A DNA stretch of 64,000 bases from Flavobacteriaceae bacterium LYZ1037 (GCA_003144015.1 QFWS01000002.1:372001-436000), one strand, 5' to 3'; shown: positions 1-8,310, counted from the stretch's first letter. A program made the numbers and translations. Notes: generated from the letters alone by a model not told the origin.

Positions 1-111
1 TCTATGAGTGCTATAGAAAAAAGAAAAAAGCACCTAAAAGAAATATTTATGATTGAAGATGGAAGTGACGAAACTTTGCTTGAAAAAGCTAGAAAAAAAG
101 GCTTTGTATAA
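1..111 (+). CDS. C-terminal fragment of an unidentified protein (cut by window start)
   Basis: An open frame enters from the left edge and stops at TAA (109-111). The last 36 residues are strongly charged, rich in Lys and Glu, and end in ARKKGFV. An ATG lies at position 4, so a 35-residue protein is formally possible. The frame is also open at the first codon, so this is more likely the tail of a longer gene. I do not recognise the family. Confidence 0.45.
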   Translation, partial: SMSAIEKRKKHLKEIFMIEDGSDETLLEKARKKGFV

Positions 112-190
112 AGCCTATACCAACAAAAAGTGTTAAAATTAAAATTTTATAGCTATCTAAAAACCTTATAAACCTTTGTATTCATTGAGT

Positions 191-230
191 ATTACGGTTT
201 TTCCGTAATTAATTTGTGGTTTTACCGTAA
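191..230. promoter_or_regulatory. Twin palindromic operator-like motif (ACGGTTTTTCCGTAA type)
   Basis: Positions 191-209 are a perfect inverted repeat: ATTACGG, a TTTTT spacer, then CCGTAAT. A related copy lies at 216-230 (GTGGTTTTACCGTAA), identical at 12 of 15 positions to 194-208 and 22 bp away centre to centre, which is two helical turns. This spacing suits cooperative binding by a dimeric regulator. The pair lies just upstream of a TAnnTTTG element at 252-259. The regulator is unknown. Confidence 0.4.
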
Positions 231-251
231 CAAAAGTTTAAAAGTTCCATT

Positions 252-259
252 TATATTTG
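252..259 (+). promoter_or_regulatory. Candidate -7 promoter element TATATTTG
   Basis: The element matches the Bacteroidota TAnnTTTG consensus exactly. No TTTG sits at the right distance upstream, so it would be an activator-dependent promoter, perhaps using the palindromes at 191-230. No plus-strand gene follows, only a terminator-like hairpin about 60 bp on. Such octamers occur by chance about once per 1.5 kb in DNA this AT-rich, so the call is tentative. Confidence 0.35.
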
Positions 260-321
260 AAGTATCAACAGCAATTAATTAATCCCTCAAAAGATATTTC
301 GTTGATAATAGCATTTACACT

Positions 322-372
322 AACCTCGTGATTTTTATTTCTTAATAAAAGTCATGAGGTTTCTTCTTTTTA
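322..372 (+). terminator. Long hairpin followed by a T-rich tract
   Basis: Positions 322-339 pair with 344-361 over 18 base pairs, two of them G-T wobbles, around a TCTT loop. On the plus strand the stem is followed by a T-rich run. It could end a short plus-strand transcript starting near 266, or read-through from the fragment ending at 111. On the minus strand it lies just past the DUF456 stop but has no T-tract there. Confidence 0.5.
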
Positions 373-879
373 GAAAGTGAAGATTTCACTTTTATATTCC
401 CATACTTTCATAATAAAAAAACCAAAGTATATTATTGCAACTATAAACTTGATAAATGTTCCTGTTAAAAAACCAAGAAACGATCCGAAGGCTGCTTTTA
501 CTGCTGTTTTAGAGTCGGTTTTATTTAATAATTCTCCAATATAAGCACCTACAAAAGGCCAAACAATAATTCCAAAAACACCTAAAACAGGAAAAAGAAT
601 AGAAACTAATAACCCAAGTGTTGTACCAATAACACCATATTTACTACCTCCAAACTTTTTAGTCCCTAAAGCAGGAATTAAATAGTCTAACGTAAAAACT
701 AATAACGCAATGGCTAGTGTAATACCTAGAAACAACCAGTTGTTTGGAATAGCATCAGTTAAATAAAGTAATAACAAGCCAACCCAACTTAAAGGAGGTC
801 CTGGTAAAACAGGTAAGAAGCTTCCTATTATGCCAACAATCATAAATAGGAAACCCATAAGTGTTAATAAAATATCCAT
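370..879 (-). CDS. DUF456 domain-containing membrane protein
   Basis: This 169-residue inner-membrane protein has about four hydrophobic segments. A glycine/proline-rich stretch (SFLPVLPGPP, near residues 21-30) and the later GAYIGELL segment are typical of DUF456. It covers the usual family length. The biochemical role of the family is unknown. The gene stands alone, with a long hairpin just past its stop codon and the divergent blaI operon upstream. Confidence 0.8.
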   Translation of the reverse strand: MDILLTLMGFLFMIVGIIGSFLPVLPGPPLSWVGLLLLYLTDAIPNNWLFLGITLAIALLVFTLDYLIPALGTKKFGGSKYGVIGTTLGLLVSILFPVLGVFGIIVWPFVGAYIGELLNKTDSKTAVKAAFGSFLGFLTGTFIKFIVAIIYFGFFIMKVWEYKSEIFTF

Positions 880-929
880 AGATTTTTCTTTATAAGACGA
901 AGATATGAAATGATTGTTACAAAATTTTA

Positions 930-991
930 AACTAAAAAATTAGTTCAAACTAAATATTTAGTTATATTTGTATTCAACTAAGTGTTTAGTT
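930..991 (+). promoter_or_regulatory. Three copies of the operator AACTAA-N4-TTAGTT (BlaI-type)
   Basis: Three inverted repeats with the same half-sites AACTAA/TTAGTT and 4-nt centres lie at 930-945 (centre AAAA), 948-963 (ATAT, a perfect 16-bp palindrome) and 976-991 (GTGT). They flank and overlap the -7 element at 963-970, so a bound repressor would block RNA polymerase. BlaI/MecI repressors usually bind dyads upstream of their own gene. The divergent DUF456 gene might be affected too. Confidence 0.75.
963..970 (+). promoter_or_regulatory. Promoter of the first blaI operon (TATATTTG)
   Basis: An exact TAnnTTTG element lies 19 nt after a TTAG (940-943) that could act as a weak -33. It overlaps the end of operator two and precedes operator three. 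The transcript would start near 976, giving a leader of about 95 nt before the ATG at 1072. Confidence 0.6.
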
Positions 992-1010
992 TCAGTTTTA
1001 AAAGTTAAAA

Positions 1011-1038
1011 TGTTACTCTGAGTTTGTTGAAGAGTCTC
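1011..1038. repeat. REP-like palindromic repeat in the blaI leader
   Basis: The sequence TGTTACTCTGAG...TTGAAGAGTCTC can fold by ACTCT/AGAGT pairing. It resembles the short dispersed repeats (roughly GTCATTCTGAG-n-GTCGAAGAATC) that I recall from intergenic regions of Bacteroidota genomes. It lies in the untranslated leader of the blaI operon. A related element seems to sit inside the coding region at 28063-28090. Copy number cannot be judged from this window. Confidence 0.45.
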
Positions 1039-1071
1039 TAAAAAAAAATCAGTGTTTTAAGAAAATATATT

Positions 1072-1431
1072 ATGAAACAACTTACCAAAGCCGAAGAGGA
1101 AATCATGCACGTGTTATGGCAGCTTGAAAAAGCCAATGTCAAACAAATTATAGAGCTTTTACCAACGCCAAAACCAGCTTACAATACCGTTTCAACTATT
1201 GTTCGAATTTTAGAAAGTAAAGGCTTTGTAGATTACGAAAAACAAGGAAAAGGGCATGTTTATTTCCCTTTGGTTAAAAAACAGGATTATAGCAATCAAA
1301 GTTTAAACACTTTGGTGGATAATTACTTTCAAGGATCGTTTAAAAGTATGGTGTCTTTTTTTGTAAAGAAAAACGACATTAGCTTAAACGAGTTGGAATC
1401 AGTTTTAAAAGACATTAATAAAAAGGAGTAA
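1072..1431 (+). CDS. BlaI/MecI/CopY family transcriptional repressor (copy 1)
   Basis: The 119-residue protein has the family's winged-helix N-terminus (LTKAEEEIMHVLWQLEKANV), the segment PAYNTVSTIVRILESKGF that contains the recognition helix, and a C-terminal dimerisation part. In this family the repressor is destroyed when a membrane M56 peptidase is activated. Here the peptidase gene starts 2 nt after the stop. Three dyad operators overlap the promoter, consistent with autorepression. The inducing signal is unknown; many flavobacterial pairs are not linked to a beta-lactamase, and none is seen here. Confidence 0.9.
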   Translation: MKQLTKAEEEIMHVLWQLEKANVKQIIELLPTPKPAYNTVSTIVRILESKGFVDYEKQGKGHVYFPLVKKQDYSNQSLNTLVDNYFQGSFKSMVSFFVKKNDISLNELESVLKDINKKE

Positions 1432-1433
1432 TC

Positions 1434-2855
1434 ATGGCACACTATATTATTCAGGCAATTGCATTTCAGCTTTTCTTTTTAATAGTTTACGATGTATTCT
1501 TAAAAAAAGAAACCTTCTTTAATTGGAACAGAGCCTATCTTTTAATAACAGCAATCTTATCATTTGTCTTGCCGTTTATTAAAATTGAAATGTTTAAAAA
1601 TATTGTACCACAACAATTTATTATCACACTGCCAGACGTTATTATTGGGAAACAGAACCCAATTGTTTTAGACGAAGTTTTTATTGAAGGCGTCAACCAG
1701 GCATCTAGTTTTTCATGGTCTTGGATGTACCTGTTTTATCTGGGCTCAGCCATTGCTTTTTCGATTTTTGCGTATAAACTGATTAAAATTATCCAATTAA
1801 TATATGGTAATCCAAAACAACAGGAATCTAATTTGCAAATCGTGAGTTTAAAAAACAGTCGGGATGCTTTTTCATTTTTCAACTACATTTTTATTGGGAA
1901 GCAATTGGCAAACGAAGAACGAGAAACCATTTTAATGCATGAACTGGTTCATGTAAAACAAAAACACAGTTTCGATATGTTATTTTTCGAAATCCTTCGT
2001 GTGATATTTTGGTTCAATCCATTTATTTATATGTACCAAAATAGAATTTCTGTGGTTCACGAATTTCTTGCAGATGCCGAAGCCGTAAAACACAATAAAG
2101 CACAATATTATCAAAACCTGTTATCGCAAGTTTTTCATGCTGAGCAGGTCTCATTTATCAATCCATTTTTTAAAGAATCATTAATCAAAAAACGAATCGT
2201 TATGTTACAAAAATCAAAATCAAAACAAGTTCAATTATTAAGGTATGCCCTATTAATTCCCATGGTATTTGGGATGTTAATTTATTCGTCGTGTAGTGAT
2301 ACAACGCAAGAAAATGAAGTTACAACCACCAGTTTATCAAAAAATGACTCATCCATATTAGAAAACATTGCCACGTTAAAGGAGTCGATAGCTGCTAATG
2401 GTGAAATGACTACAGAAGAAGAAAAAGCGTTAAAAACATTATTGATGCTCGTATCTGAAAACGGATTAAACGAACCTTTTTTCCAGGACGTGGTAGATCG
2501 CGCTGAAATACCTTTTGGAGTTATCGAGCATGTTCCTGTTTTCCCAGGATGTGAAAATGCTGAAGATTCAAGAAAGTGCTTTGCACAAAGCATATCTAAA
2601 CATGTAGGTGCTAATTTTAATAGTAAACTTGGTGAAGAACTTGGTTTAAAAGGGTTACAAAAAATTTCGGTGTTTTTCAAAATTGATAAGAACGGAAACA
2701 TAACAGATGCCAAAGCTAGAGCCCCACACGAACAATTAGAAATGGAAGCCCTTCGAGTAATAAAAATGTTACCAAAAATGACACCGGGAATGCAAGACGG
2801 CAAAGCTGTAAATGTACCTTATTACTTGCCTATTAAGTTTGAAATTAATGAGTAA
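1434..2855 (+). CDS. M56 (BlaR1/MecR1-like) membrane peptidase with TonB-like C-terminus
   Basis: The protein has 473 residues. N-terminal membrane helices surround a cytoplasmic zinc peptidase with HELVH (169-173) and the downstream HEFLADAE (209-216), whose Glu is the expected third ligand. A further helix at about 270-287 is followed by a periplasmic region. That region ends at about 370-470 in a TonB C-terminal-like fold (VPVFPGCE, FKIDKNGNI, LPIKFEI). It has no penicillin-binding sensor as BlaR1 has, so the signal is probably passed by protein contact. It is translationally close to blaI and overlaps the following TPR gene by 8 nt. Confidence 0.88.
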   Translation: MAHYIIQAIAFQLFFLIVYDVFLKKETFFNWNRAYLLITAILSFVLPFIKIEMFKNIVPQQFIITLPDVIIGKQNPIVLDEVFIEGVNQASSFSWSWMYLFYLGSAIAFSIFAYKLIKIIQLIYGNPKQQESNLQIVSLKNSRDAFSFFNYIFIGKQLANEERETILMHELVHVKQKHSFDMLFFEILRVIFWFNPFIYMYQNRISVVHEFLADAEAVKHNKAQYYQNLLSQVFHAEQVSFINPFFKESLIKKRIVMLQKSKSKQVQLLRYALLIPMVFGMLIYSSCSDTTQENEVTTTSLSKNDSSILENIATLKESIAANGEMTTEEEKALKTLLMLVSENGLNEPFFQDVVDRAEIPFGVIEHVPVFPGCENAEDSRKCFAQSISKHVGANFNSKLGEELGLKGLQKISVFFKIDKNGNITDAKARAPHEQLEMEALRVIKMLPKMTPGMQDGKAVNVPYYLPIKFEINE

Positions 2856-3981
2856 ATATCTTGTCTTATTTATCATAATATCTTTTTTTAAAACCGAAGC
2901 CCAAACTTCGGTTTTAATGCTTGCAGATAGTTTGTATGTCAATGGATACTATTCCAAAGCCATTGAACAATATAAAATTTACGAAAATCCTTCTCAAGTT
3001 TATGAAAAAATAGCCAAATCATACATGGCCATTGGAAATTACAACGAAGCGCTTTTAAATTATCGAGCAAGTATCAAAGCAAATCCAAACAACGCCTTAC
3101 TTAAGTATGAATATGCTAAATTATTATCAAAAACTAACAATTATCAGACAGCTTCTTTAGAATTTGAAGAGTTAATTTCTTTAGATTCCTTGAATCCAAA
3201 TTATCATTTCGAATATGGCACACTATTAGAAAAACAGAATGATTCTTCAGCTCTTGAGGCGTATATAACAGCATTCCAACTAGACCGTTTGCATCAAAAA
3301 GCTATTTATAAAGTCGCAAAATATAAGTTGCAAAAAAGAGAGTTTAATGAGGTTGAAAAACTAGTAGACATTGGCTTAAAATCAAACGAATTTAACTTGG
3401 AGTTGATGAGTTTAAAAGCTCAAAATTATTTTTGGAAACAGGACTATCATGAAGCGATTATTTGGTTTAATAAATTAGTAGAATTGCGAGAGTCGTCACA
3501 GTTTATACATGAAAAATTAAGTATATGTTACGCAAAAACTTATAGACTTCCACAAGCTATAGAACAAGGACTGTTAGCACTAAAATATGAACCAAATAAT
3601 ACAAAAAACCTATTTAATCAAGGACGGCTTTACGAGAAAAACAAAGATTATAAAAAGGCAGAAGTTTATTATGTAAAAGCATTAGAAATTGAAGATGTTC
3701 CTTTAGATAAACAATATATGCAATTAGGAAGAGTGCTTAATTATCAGAAAAACTACGCTGAAGCTATTCAAGTATTAAATAAAGCACGACAAGAAAACTC
3801 TAAAAACGACACAGCCGCATTTTATCTGCTTCAATCACAAAACGCGTATTATGAGGATTTTGATACAAAAATAAATTTGTATGAAATATTTATAAAAGAA
3901 TTTCCTGATAGCATTCTTAATGCTGTAGCTGCAGCGCAATTATCTGTTTTGAAACAAGAAAAGTTTATGAAAACCGATTAA
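2848..3981 (+). CDS. Secreted tetratricopeptide-repeat protein
   Basis: The start at 2848 overlaps the preceding stop and gives a signal peptide (MSKYLVLFIIISFFKTEAQ). The remaining roughly 360 residues are TPR helices, for example YYSKAIEQYKIY, NYNEALLNYRAS and DYKKAEVYYVKALE. An earlier in-frame ATG at 2812 would put twelve unrelated residues before the signal peptide. It is probably a periplasmic scaffold. Its place in the blaI-M56 operon suggests it takes part in sensing or is an output of the repressor, but the partner is unknown. Confidence 0.75.
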   Translation: MSKYLVLFIIISFFKTEAQTSVLMLADSLYVNGYYSKAIEQYKIYENPSQVYEKIAKSYMAIGNYNEALLNYRASIKANPNNALLKYEYAKLLSKTNNYQTASLEFEELISLDSLNPNYHFEYGTLLEKQNDSSALEAYITAFQLDRLHQKAIYKVAKYKLQKREFNEVEKLVDIGLKSNEFNLELMSLKAQNYFWKQDYHEAIIWFNKLVELRESSQFIHEKLSICYAKTYRLPQAIEQGLLALKYEPNNTKNLFNQGRLYEKNKDYKKAEVYYVKALEIEDVPLDKQYMQLGRVLNYQKNYAEAIQVLNKARQENSKNDTAAFYLLQSQNAYYEDFDTKINLYEIFIKEFPDSILNAVAAAQLSVLKQEKFMKTD

Positions 3982-4020
3982 AATCTAAAAATATTGTACT
4001 TTTCGGTTTCAAATCTGTGT

Positions 4021-4497
4021 ATGAAACATTTGTGCCTTTTTCTTGGTTTTTTGTTGCTTGTTTCTTGCAATTATTTTGATGTGAAGAAAACAACGTCGGA
4101 CGCTATTTTAAATGAAGAGTTAAAAACATTTAATTGGAGCGAAGTGGACAATTATCCCTCTTTTGCATCTTGTAACGATGATGATTCAAAAGCAGAAAAG
4201 AAATCCTGTTTTCAAAACACCTTAACAGCCATTATTACCAATAGAATTCAGAGAGACACCATTGTTGTTTCACAAAATATTGATGATACCATATATATCA
4301 AATTTCAAATTTCTGAAAAAGGAAAATTATCATTAATAGAGGCTGAGGTAGATTCTATTACTCGTCATGAAATTCCAAATATAGATGAACTTCTAAGAAA
4401 TAGCCTAGATTCTTTGCCTGAAATTTATCCAGCTATCAAGCGTGGACAACAGGTAAAAACAGCGTTTACTTTGCCTGTTATTATTCAGGTGAATTAA
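4021..4497 (+). CDS. Lipoprotein with TonB-C-terminus-like domain
   Basis: The 158-residue protein starts with a lipoprotein signal ending LLLVSC (Cys 15). I place the start at 4021, because the ATG at 3994 adds nine residues in front of the signal. The body resembles the periplasmic end of the M56 protein two genes upstream: WSEVDNYPSFASC and KSCFQNTL match FPGCE and KCFAQSI, and both end in a strand-rich LPV/LPI segment. It is likely the last gene of the operon, 39 nt after the TPR gene. Its stop overlaps the convergent gene by 4 nt. Confidence 0.65.
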   Translation: MKHLCLFLGFLLLVSCNYFDVKKTTSDAILNEELKTFNWSEVDNYPSFASCNDDDSKAEKKSCFQNTLTAIITNRIQRDTIVVSQNIDDTIYIKFQISEKGKLSLIEAEVDSITRHEIPNIDELLRNSLDSLPEIYPAIKRGQQVKTAFTLPVIIQVN

Positions 4498-5225
4498 AAC
4501 CTAATAGCCAATTTCTTCATCAGTCTTAATATCTCTACATACAACCAAACAAGGGTTACTAAAAGTCCCCAAGTAGCTAGCCATTCTTTGTCTTTTGGAG
4601 ATTTGTTTTTGTGTCTTTCTATATAGTCGAAATCTAAAAGTAAAGCCAATGAAGCAAAAATGGCCGCTAATACATTAAAAATAATGGCTACCCAAGAGGT
4701 TCCTCTAATAAAAGATTTAATTCCAAAAAAGCTTAAAACCCATGATATTAAATAGATAACAAATATGCTAGCACAAGCTGTAATGATAACACTTCGTAGT
4801 TTTTTTGTAACTACAATAATTTGGGTTTGATAGAGAATAAGCATCACAAAAAAAGTAACAATCGTAACGCCAATAGCTTGAAAAGGCAAATTAGGAAATT
4901 TGGCATGTGCGTAGCTACTTATGCCACCAAGAAAGAAACCTTTTGCAATGGCATAAAGTGGAACTAAAAATTTAGCCCATTCTTTTCTAACTGAAATAAC
5001 AATACTTATTACAATGGCAGAAATCATTCCTCCAGTTACAAACCATTTAATATCTGTTCCAGAAACGTATAAATTCCAAACATACACGACTATGCTTGCA
5101 ATTATTAAGATGGAAAACAGTGATTTTAAAATGATGCCACGAACGCTCATTTTTTCTGAAGCACTTTTATCAGTATCCCAAAAATAATCGTTAAAAGCAG
5201 GATTAGAAGTTTTGTCTATGCGCAT
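4494..5225 (-). CDS. Bax inhibitor-1 / YccA family membrane protein
   Basis: The protein has 243 residues and about seven transmembrane helices. A cytosolic N-terminus (SNPAFNDYFWDT) is followed by the hydrophobic core. A late acidic LDFDYIERH segment and the C-terminal WLYVEILRLMKKL helix are conserved in this branch of the family. In bacteria these proteins are linked to membrane ion homeostasis and quality control, without a settled mechanism. The gene ends in a 4-nt overlap with the convergent lipoprotein gene and lies 3 nt after the next minus-strand gene. Confidence 0.88.
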   Translation of the reverse strand: MRIDKTSNPAFNDYFWDTDKSASEKMSVRGIILKSLFSILIIASIVVYVWNLYVSGTDIKWFVTGGMISAIVISIVISVRKEWAKFLVPLYAIAKGFFLGGISSYAHAKFPNLPFQAIGVTIVTFFVMLILYQTQIIVVTKKLRSVIITACASIFVIYLISWVLSFFGIKSFIRGTSWVAIIFNVLAAIFASLALLLDFDYIERHKNKSPKDKEWLATWGLLVTLVWLYVEILRLMKKLAIRF

Positions 5226-5228
5226 GTA

Positions 5229-6116
5229 TTACAAGTTAAATTTAAAACCAACAGCAAAATCTATTGGGAAATTTCCTTGATTTTCAATAAATAAGGCAAA
5301 CAAATTGTTGTAAGCAAGGGTTATATAGCCATTCTTTGTTACTTTAATATCGCTTCCTAATCCAAAAATAAAAGGTGCTTCTAAGTTAGAATCAGAGTTG
5401 TCACTAGTTATAAAAGTACCAGGATTTAGAGGGTCTTCGTATCTTACGGTTTCGTTGTAAAAGGTATAAGTTATAAAAGTTATATTTCCATAAATGCTAA
5501 AATTACTTTTGTTGATAAAACGAAATCTATAGCCTAAACCTAATTGTGTTGATGAGTATTCAAAGTCATCTGCATCCAGAGCTGTCATTATATTAAAGTA
5601 CCCAGCATGACGCTTAAAGCTAGAGTCGCTATAAATTTCAAATTCAGCTCCAAAAAACGGAACAGAAGCATTGTTTAGGTTATTAACAAAGGGCTGATTG
5701 GTTAGGCCTCCAAAAACTCCTAGACGAGATTGTACTCTCGCTCTAGGTTCATAATTAAAACTCAAATCGCTTGTAGAATCGTACATGTTAATGTATTCTT
5801 TTAAGCTAGCAAGTGTTAAATTGACTTTTTCAGCAGATAATCCATACTCCTGAGTTAAAGCATTTAAAGTTGTTTTATATTCTTCTTGGTATTTTTTAGT
5901 GTCTGGATTTTTTGTGTTTTTAAGTTCTTGAATTGAACCATCTTCAGTTCTAACAAAATATCTGTATTGTCCATCAAAAATATTCCAAAGTAAATCTAAA
6001 TTACCTTCTACTTCAGTTTTCAACTGAAGTGTTTCACCATTAATGGTATAAGTATCTTGAGCTTTAAGGGTTGCCAAAGGCAGTAATAGGCACAAAATAA
6101 AAAAGAGCTTTTTCAT
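5229..6116 (-). CDS. Outer-membrane beta-barrel-like protein
   Basis: The 295-residue product begins with a signal peptide (MKKLFFILCLLLPLATLKAQ). I chose the ATG at 6116, since the alternative at 6152 adds twelve residues before the signal. The first 120 residues are mixed and hydrophilic. The rest has alternating beta-strands such as YGNITFITYTFYNETVRY and ends in the aromatic strand FAVGFKFNL, typical of outer-membrane barrels. No specific family is recognised. Confidence 0.6.
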   Translation of the reverse strand: MKKLFFILCLLLPLATLKAQDTYTINGETLQLKTEVEGNLDLLWNIFDGQYRYFVRTEDGSIQELKNTKNPDTKKYQEEYKTTLNALTQEYGLSAEKVNLTLASLKEYINMYDSTSDLSFNYEPRARVQSRLGVFGGLTNQPFVNNLNNASVPFFGAEFEIYSDSSFKRHAGYFNIMTALDADDFEYSSTQLGLGYRFRFINKSNFSIYGNITFITYTFYNETVRYEDPLNPGTFITSDNSDSNLEAPFIFGLGSDIKVTKNGYITLAYNNLFALFIENQGNFPIDFAVGFKFNL

Positions 6117-6170
6117 TAGATTTAGGATTTTCAGTTCCTGTAAATCTAACAAAAATAAATGATTTTTACA

Positions 6171-7295
6171 CTATTTTCTATAGGCTCTGTCTTTCCATTT
6201 ATAGTTTGAAAAAATGGAGAATACAGCAATGGATGTACTGAAAAAAGGATAAATAAAAGCACTTAAAATATAACTGCCGAATATGTTTTTCTGATTAAAA
6301 AATGATGCTGTTTTAATGAGTAATATCAAATCAATTGTAATTTTTAGTAAAAAAACAATGAATAAAAATATGGCGTCCAAATAATCGGTAATTACGAAAA
6401 GTAATAAACTAATTAAGCCTGCATTCATTAAAAGTACAATAAGTCCAGTTAATCTTCCAAAGTTGTTTTTGTAGTGTGTTGTTTTAGATGCCCATCGAAT
6501 GCGTTGCGATTTTAAGCTTGCAATGTTTGGTTGTGGTTTTGTTAAAACAATGGCTTCCTTAGCTTTTAAAAACAATACAGAGTCTTTGTAATTTTCTATG
6601 GCTTTCTGTAATAGAAATACATCGTCTCCACTTGCAATATCTCTATTGCCTTCAAATCCATTCAAGGTTTTAAAGAAGTTTTTTTTGTAAGCCAAATTGG
6701 CACCATTGCACATAAAAGGGAATTGTATTCCAAAACCACCAATAGTGGCTCCAATTAAACTCAAAAAATCGAAGGCTTGGAATCTATCTAAAAAAGTTTT
6801 GAGATTGTAATAAGTCACTGGACCAGAAACCATGTTTGCTTGAGATTTGTTGATATAATCGTTAAAGCAATTTAGCCATAGTTTAGGTAATAAACAGTCA
6901 GCATCTGTAGTGATTATCCAATCGTTTTTAGCAAGATCAATAGCTGCTGAAATAGCATCTTTTTTTGGAGAATTTGATCTTCTTATATTTTGAATAATTT
7001 TGAAGTCTATTTCAGTTTTTTCAAAATGGTTTTTAATAATTTGAACTGACATATCTTCAGAGTAATCATTAACAAAAACAATTTCAAAAGATGAAATTGG
7101 GTATTTCAATTTTGAGATGGAACCTAATAATTCGGAAAGATTTTCAGCTTCATTTCGGAATGGAATTATTATAGAAAAGTTTGTTTTTAATGATGTTTCT
7201 TCAAATTGAAAAATTTTGACTTTATTAAAACCGTATATAAAACTTCCTATTAAAAGGAGATATAAAAAAGTGATACAAAGAATGATTATTATCAT
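6171..7295 (-). CDS. Family 2 glycosyltransferase, membrane-anchored
   Basis: The 374-residue protein has one N-terminal and two to three C-terminal membrane helices around a GT-A catalytic domain. Visible motifs are FSIIIPFRNEAENL, the EIVFVNDYSEDMS acidic motif, TTDADCLLP (the metal-binding DxD region) and the late QRIRWASKT motif of processive-type GT2 enzymes. It is likely to extend a cell-surface lipid or glycan. It overlaps the next upstream gene by 4 nt, so the two are probably co-translated. Confidence 0.85.
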   Translation of the reverse strand: MIIIILCITFLYLLLIGSFIYGFNKVKIFQFEETSLKTNFSIIIPFRNEAENLSELLGSISKLKYPISSFEIVFVNDYSEDMSVQIIKNHFEKTEIDFKIIQNIRRSNSPKKDAISAAIDLAKNDWIITTDADCLLPKLWLNCFNDYINKSQANMVSGPVTYYNLKTFLDRFQAFDFLSLIGATIGGFGIQFPFMCNGANLAYKKNFFKTLNGFEGNRDIASGDDVFLLQKAIENYKDSVLFLKAKEAIVLTKPQPNIASLKSQRIRWASKTTHYKNNFGRLTGLIVLLMNAGLISLLLFVITDYLDAIFLFIVFLLKITIDLILLIKTASFFNQKNIFGSYILSAFIYPFFSTSIAVFSIFSNYKWKDRAYRK

Positions 7296-8263
7296 GACTC
7301 GACACTTTTTGGAAGTTTGAATTTTAAAACAAATACACTACCAAGAAGACTTGGAAATACAAAATTGAGCAACCACATACACGTAACAATGCTCAAGGTT
7401 GTGAGTTCATTGACGCCTACAATAGAAAATAAATAAACAGCTACACTTCCTTTTATAACCACATCGAAAATAAAAATAGAAGGAACTATTGATGCTAATA
7501 AATACATAGAAGTAATAACTATCATTGCATTTTTATAATCTACTTCAACACCAAATAAATGTAATAAAAAGTAAAATTGGAACGAAAAAACTAGATACCT
7601 AAAGATAGATAAAGTGAAACAAAAGACATAATGCTTTAATGGAATGTGCTTAAAAAAGCGTAATACTTTTTCAATAGAAACTCCTTTAATAGTTACTTCT
7701 TTTTTCTTTAACACAAAAAATGAAGCACTTGATATAAATAATAAAATGACTAAAAATTTAAGAGATTTTTGATAATTAATATCGGCTGGGTATTTGCTAA
7801 TAAAAAAATACAATCCAAAAACTCCTAATAATATAGTTGTTAGCATTTGCATGCTATTGCCAAGCAAATTCAACAAGACAATTTTATTTCTAAATTTTGA
7901 AGTAAAAAAAATAGCCTTGGCGCCATATTCTCCAATTCTGTTTGGTGTCAATAATGAAGCTGTTAAAGATCCTAAACTTTGTTTAAGAGCCTCTTTGAAA
8001 CTAATGGTTTTAAAAATCGAGACCAAATTTTGCCATTTCAATATTTCTAAAAACCAATTAAAACTACTTAAAAGAAGTAAAAATATGATGTTTTTTAATG
8101 AAAACACTCTGTTTTTTGTCAAAAACTCACTAAAAACTTCAAAATCTAATTGATTGTTATTCGTGAGTTTTTGATTGATAAAATAAAATGCACCAACTAC
8201 TAAGCTTATTTTTAGAAGTACAAATAAGAATTGATTAGTTTTGTATGGTAAGGCTCTAAGCAT
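7292..8263 (-). CDS. Lysylphosphatidylglycerol synthase TM-region / AglD-like membrane protein
   Basis: The protein has 323 residues and about eight transmembrane helices. It resembles the integral membrane domain shared by MprF flippase and archaeal AglD-type proteins (PF03706-like). The segment LTASLLTPNRIGEYGAKAIFF matches the family's conserved TPGRxGE pattern with Asn in place of Gly. The 4-nt overlap with a GT2 gene suggests a joint role in making or flipping a glycolipid. The soluble lysyltransferase domain of MprF is absent. Confidence 0.7.
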   Translation of the reverse strand: MLRALPYKTNQFLFVLLKISLVVGAFYFINQKLTNNNQLDFEVFSEFLTKNRVFSLKNIIFLLLLSSFNWFLEILKWQNLVSIFKTISFKEALKQSLGSLTASLLTPNRIGEYGAKAIFFTSKFRNKIVLLNLLGNSMQMLTTILLGVFGLYFFISKYPADINYQKSLKFLVILLFISSASFFVLKKKEVTIKGVSIEKVLRFFKHIPLKHYVFCFTLSIFRYLVFSFQFYFLLHLFGVEVDYKNAMIVITSMYLLASIVPSIFIFDVVIKGSVAVYLFSIVGVNELTTLSIVTCMWLLNFVFPSLLGSVFVLKFKLPKSVES

Positions 8264-8310
8264 TTTTCGAATATCAAATTTATTTGCCGCAAATTAAACA
8301 TTATAGTTTT

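Noticed and set aside
2282-2803. A 173-codon open frame on the minus strand within the M56 gene
   Set aside because: It lies fully antisense to a well-supported coding region and has no recognisable motif or upstream signals; it is a mirror of the real frame.
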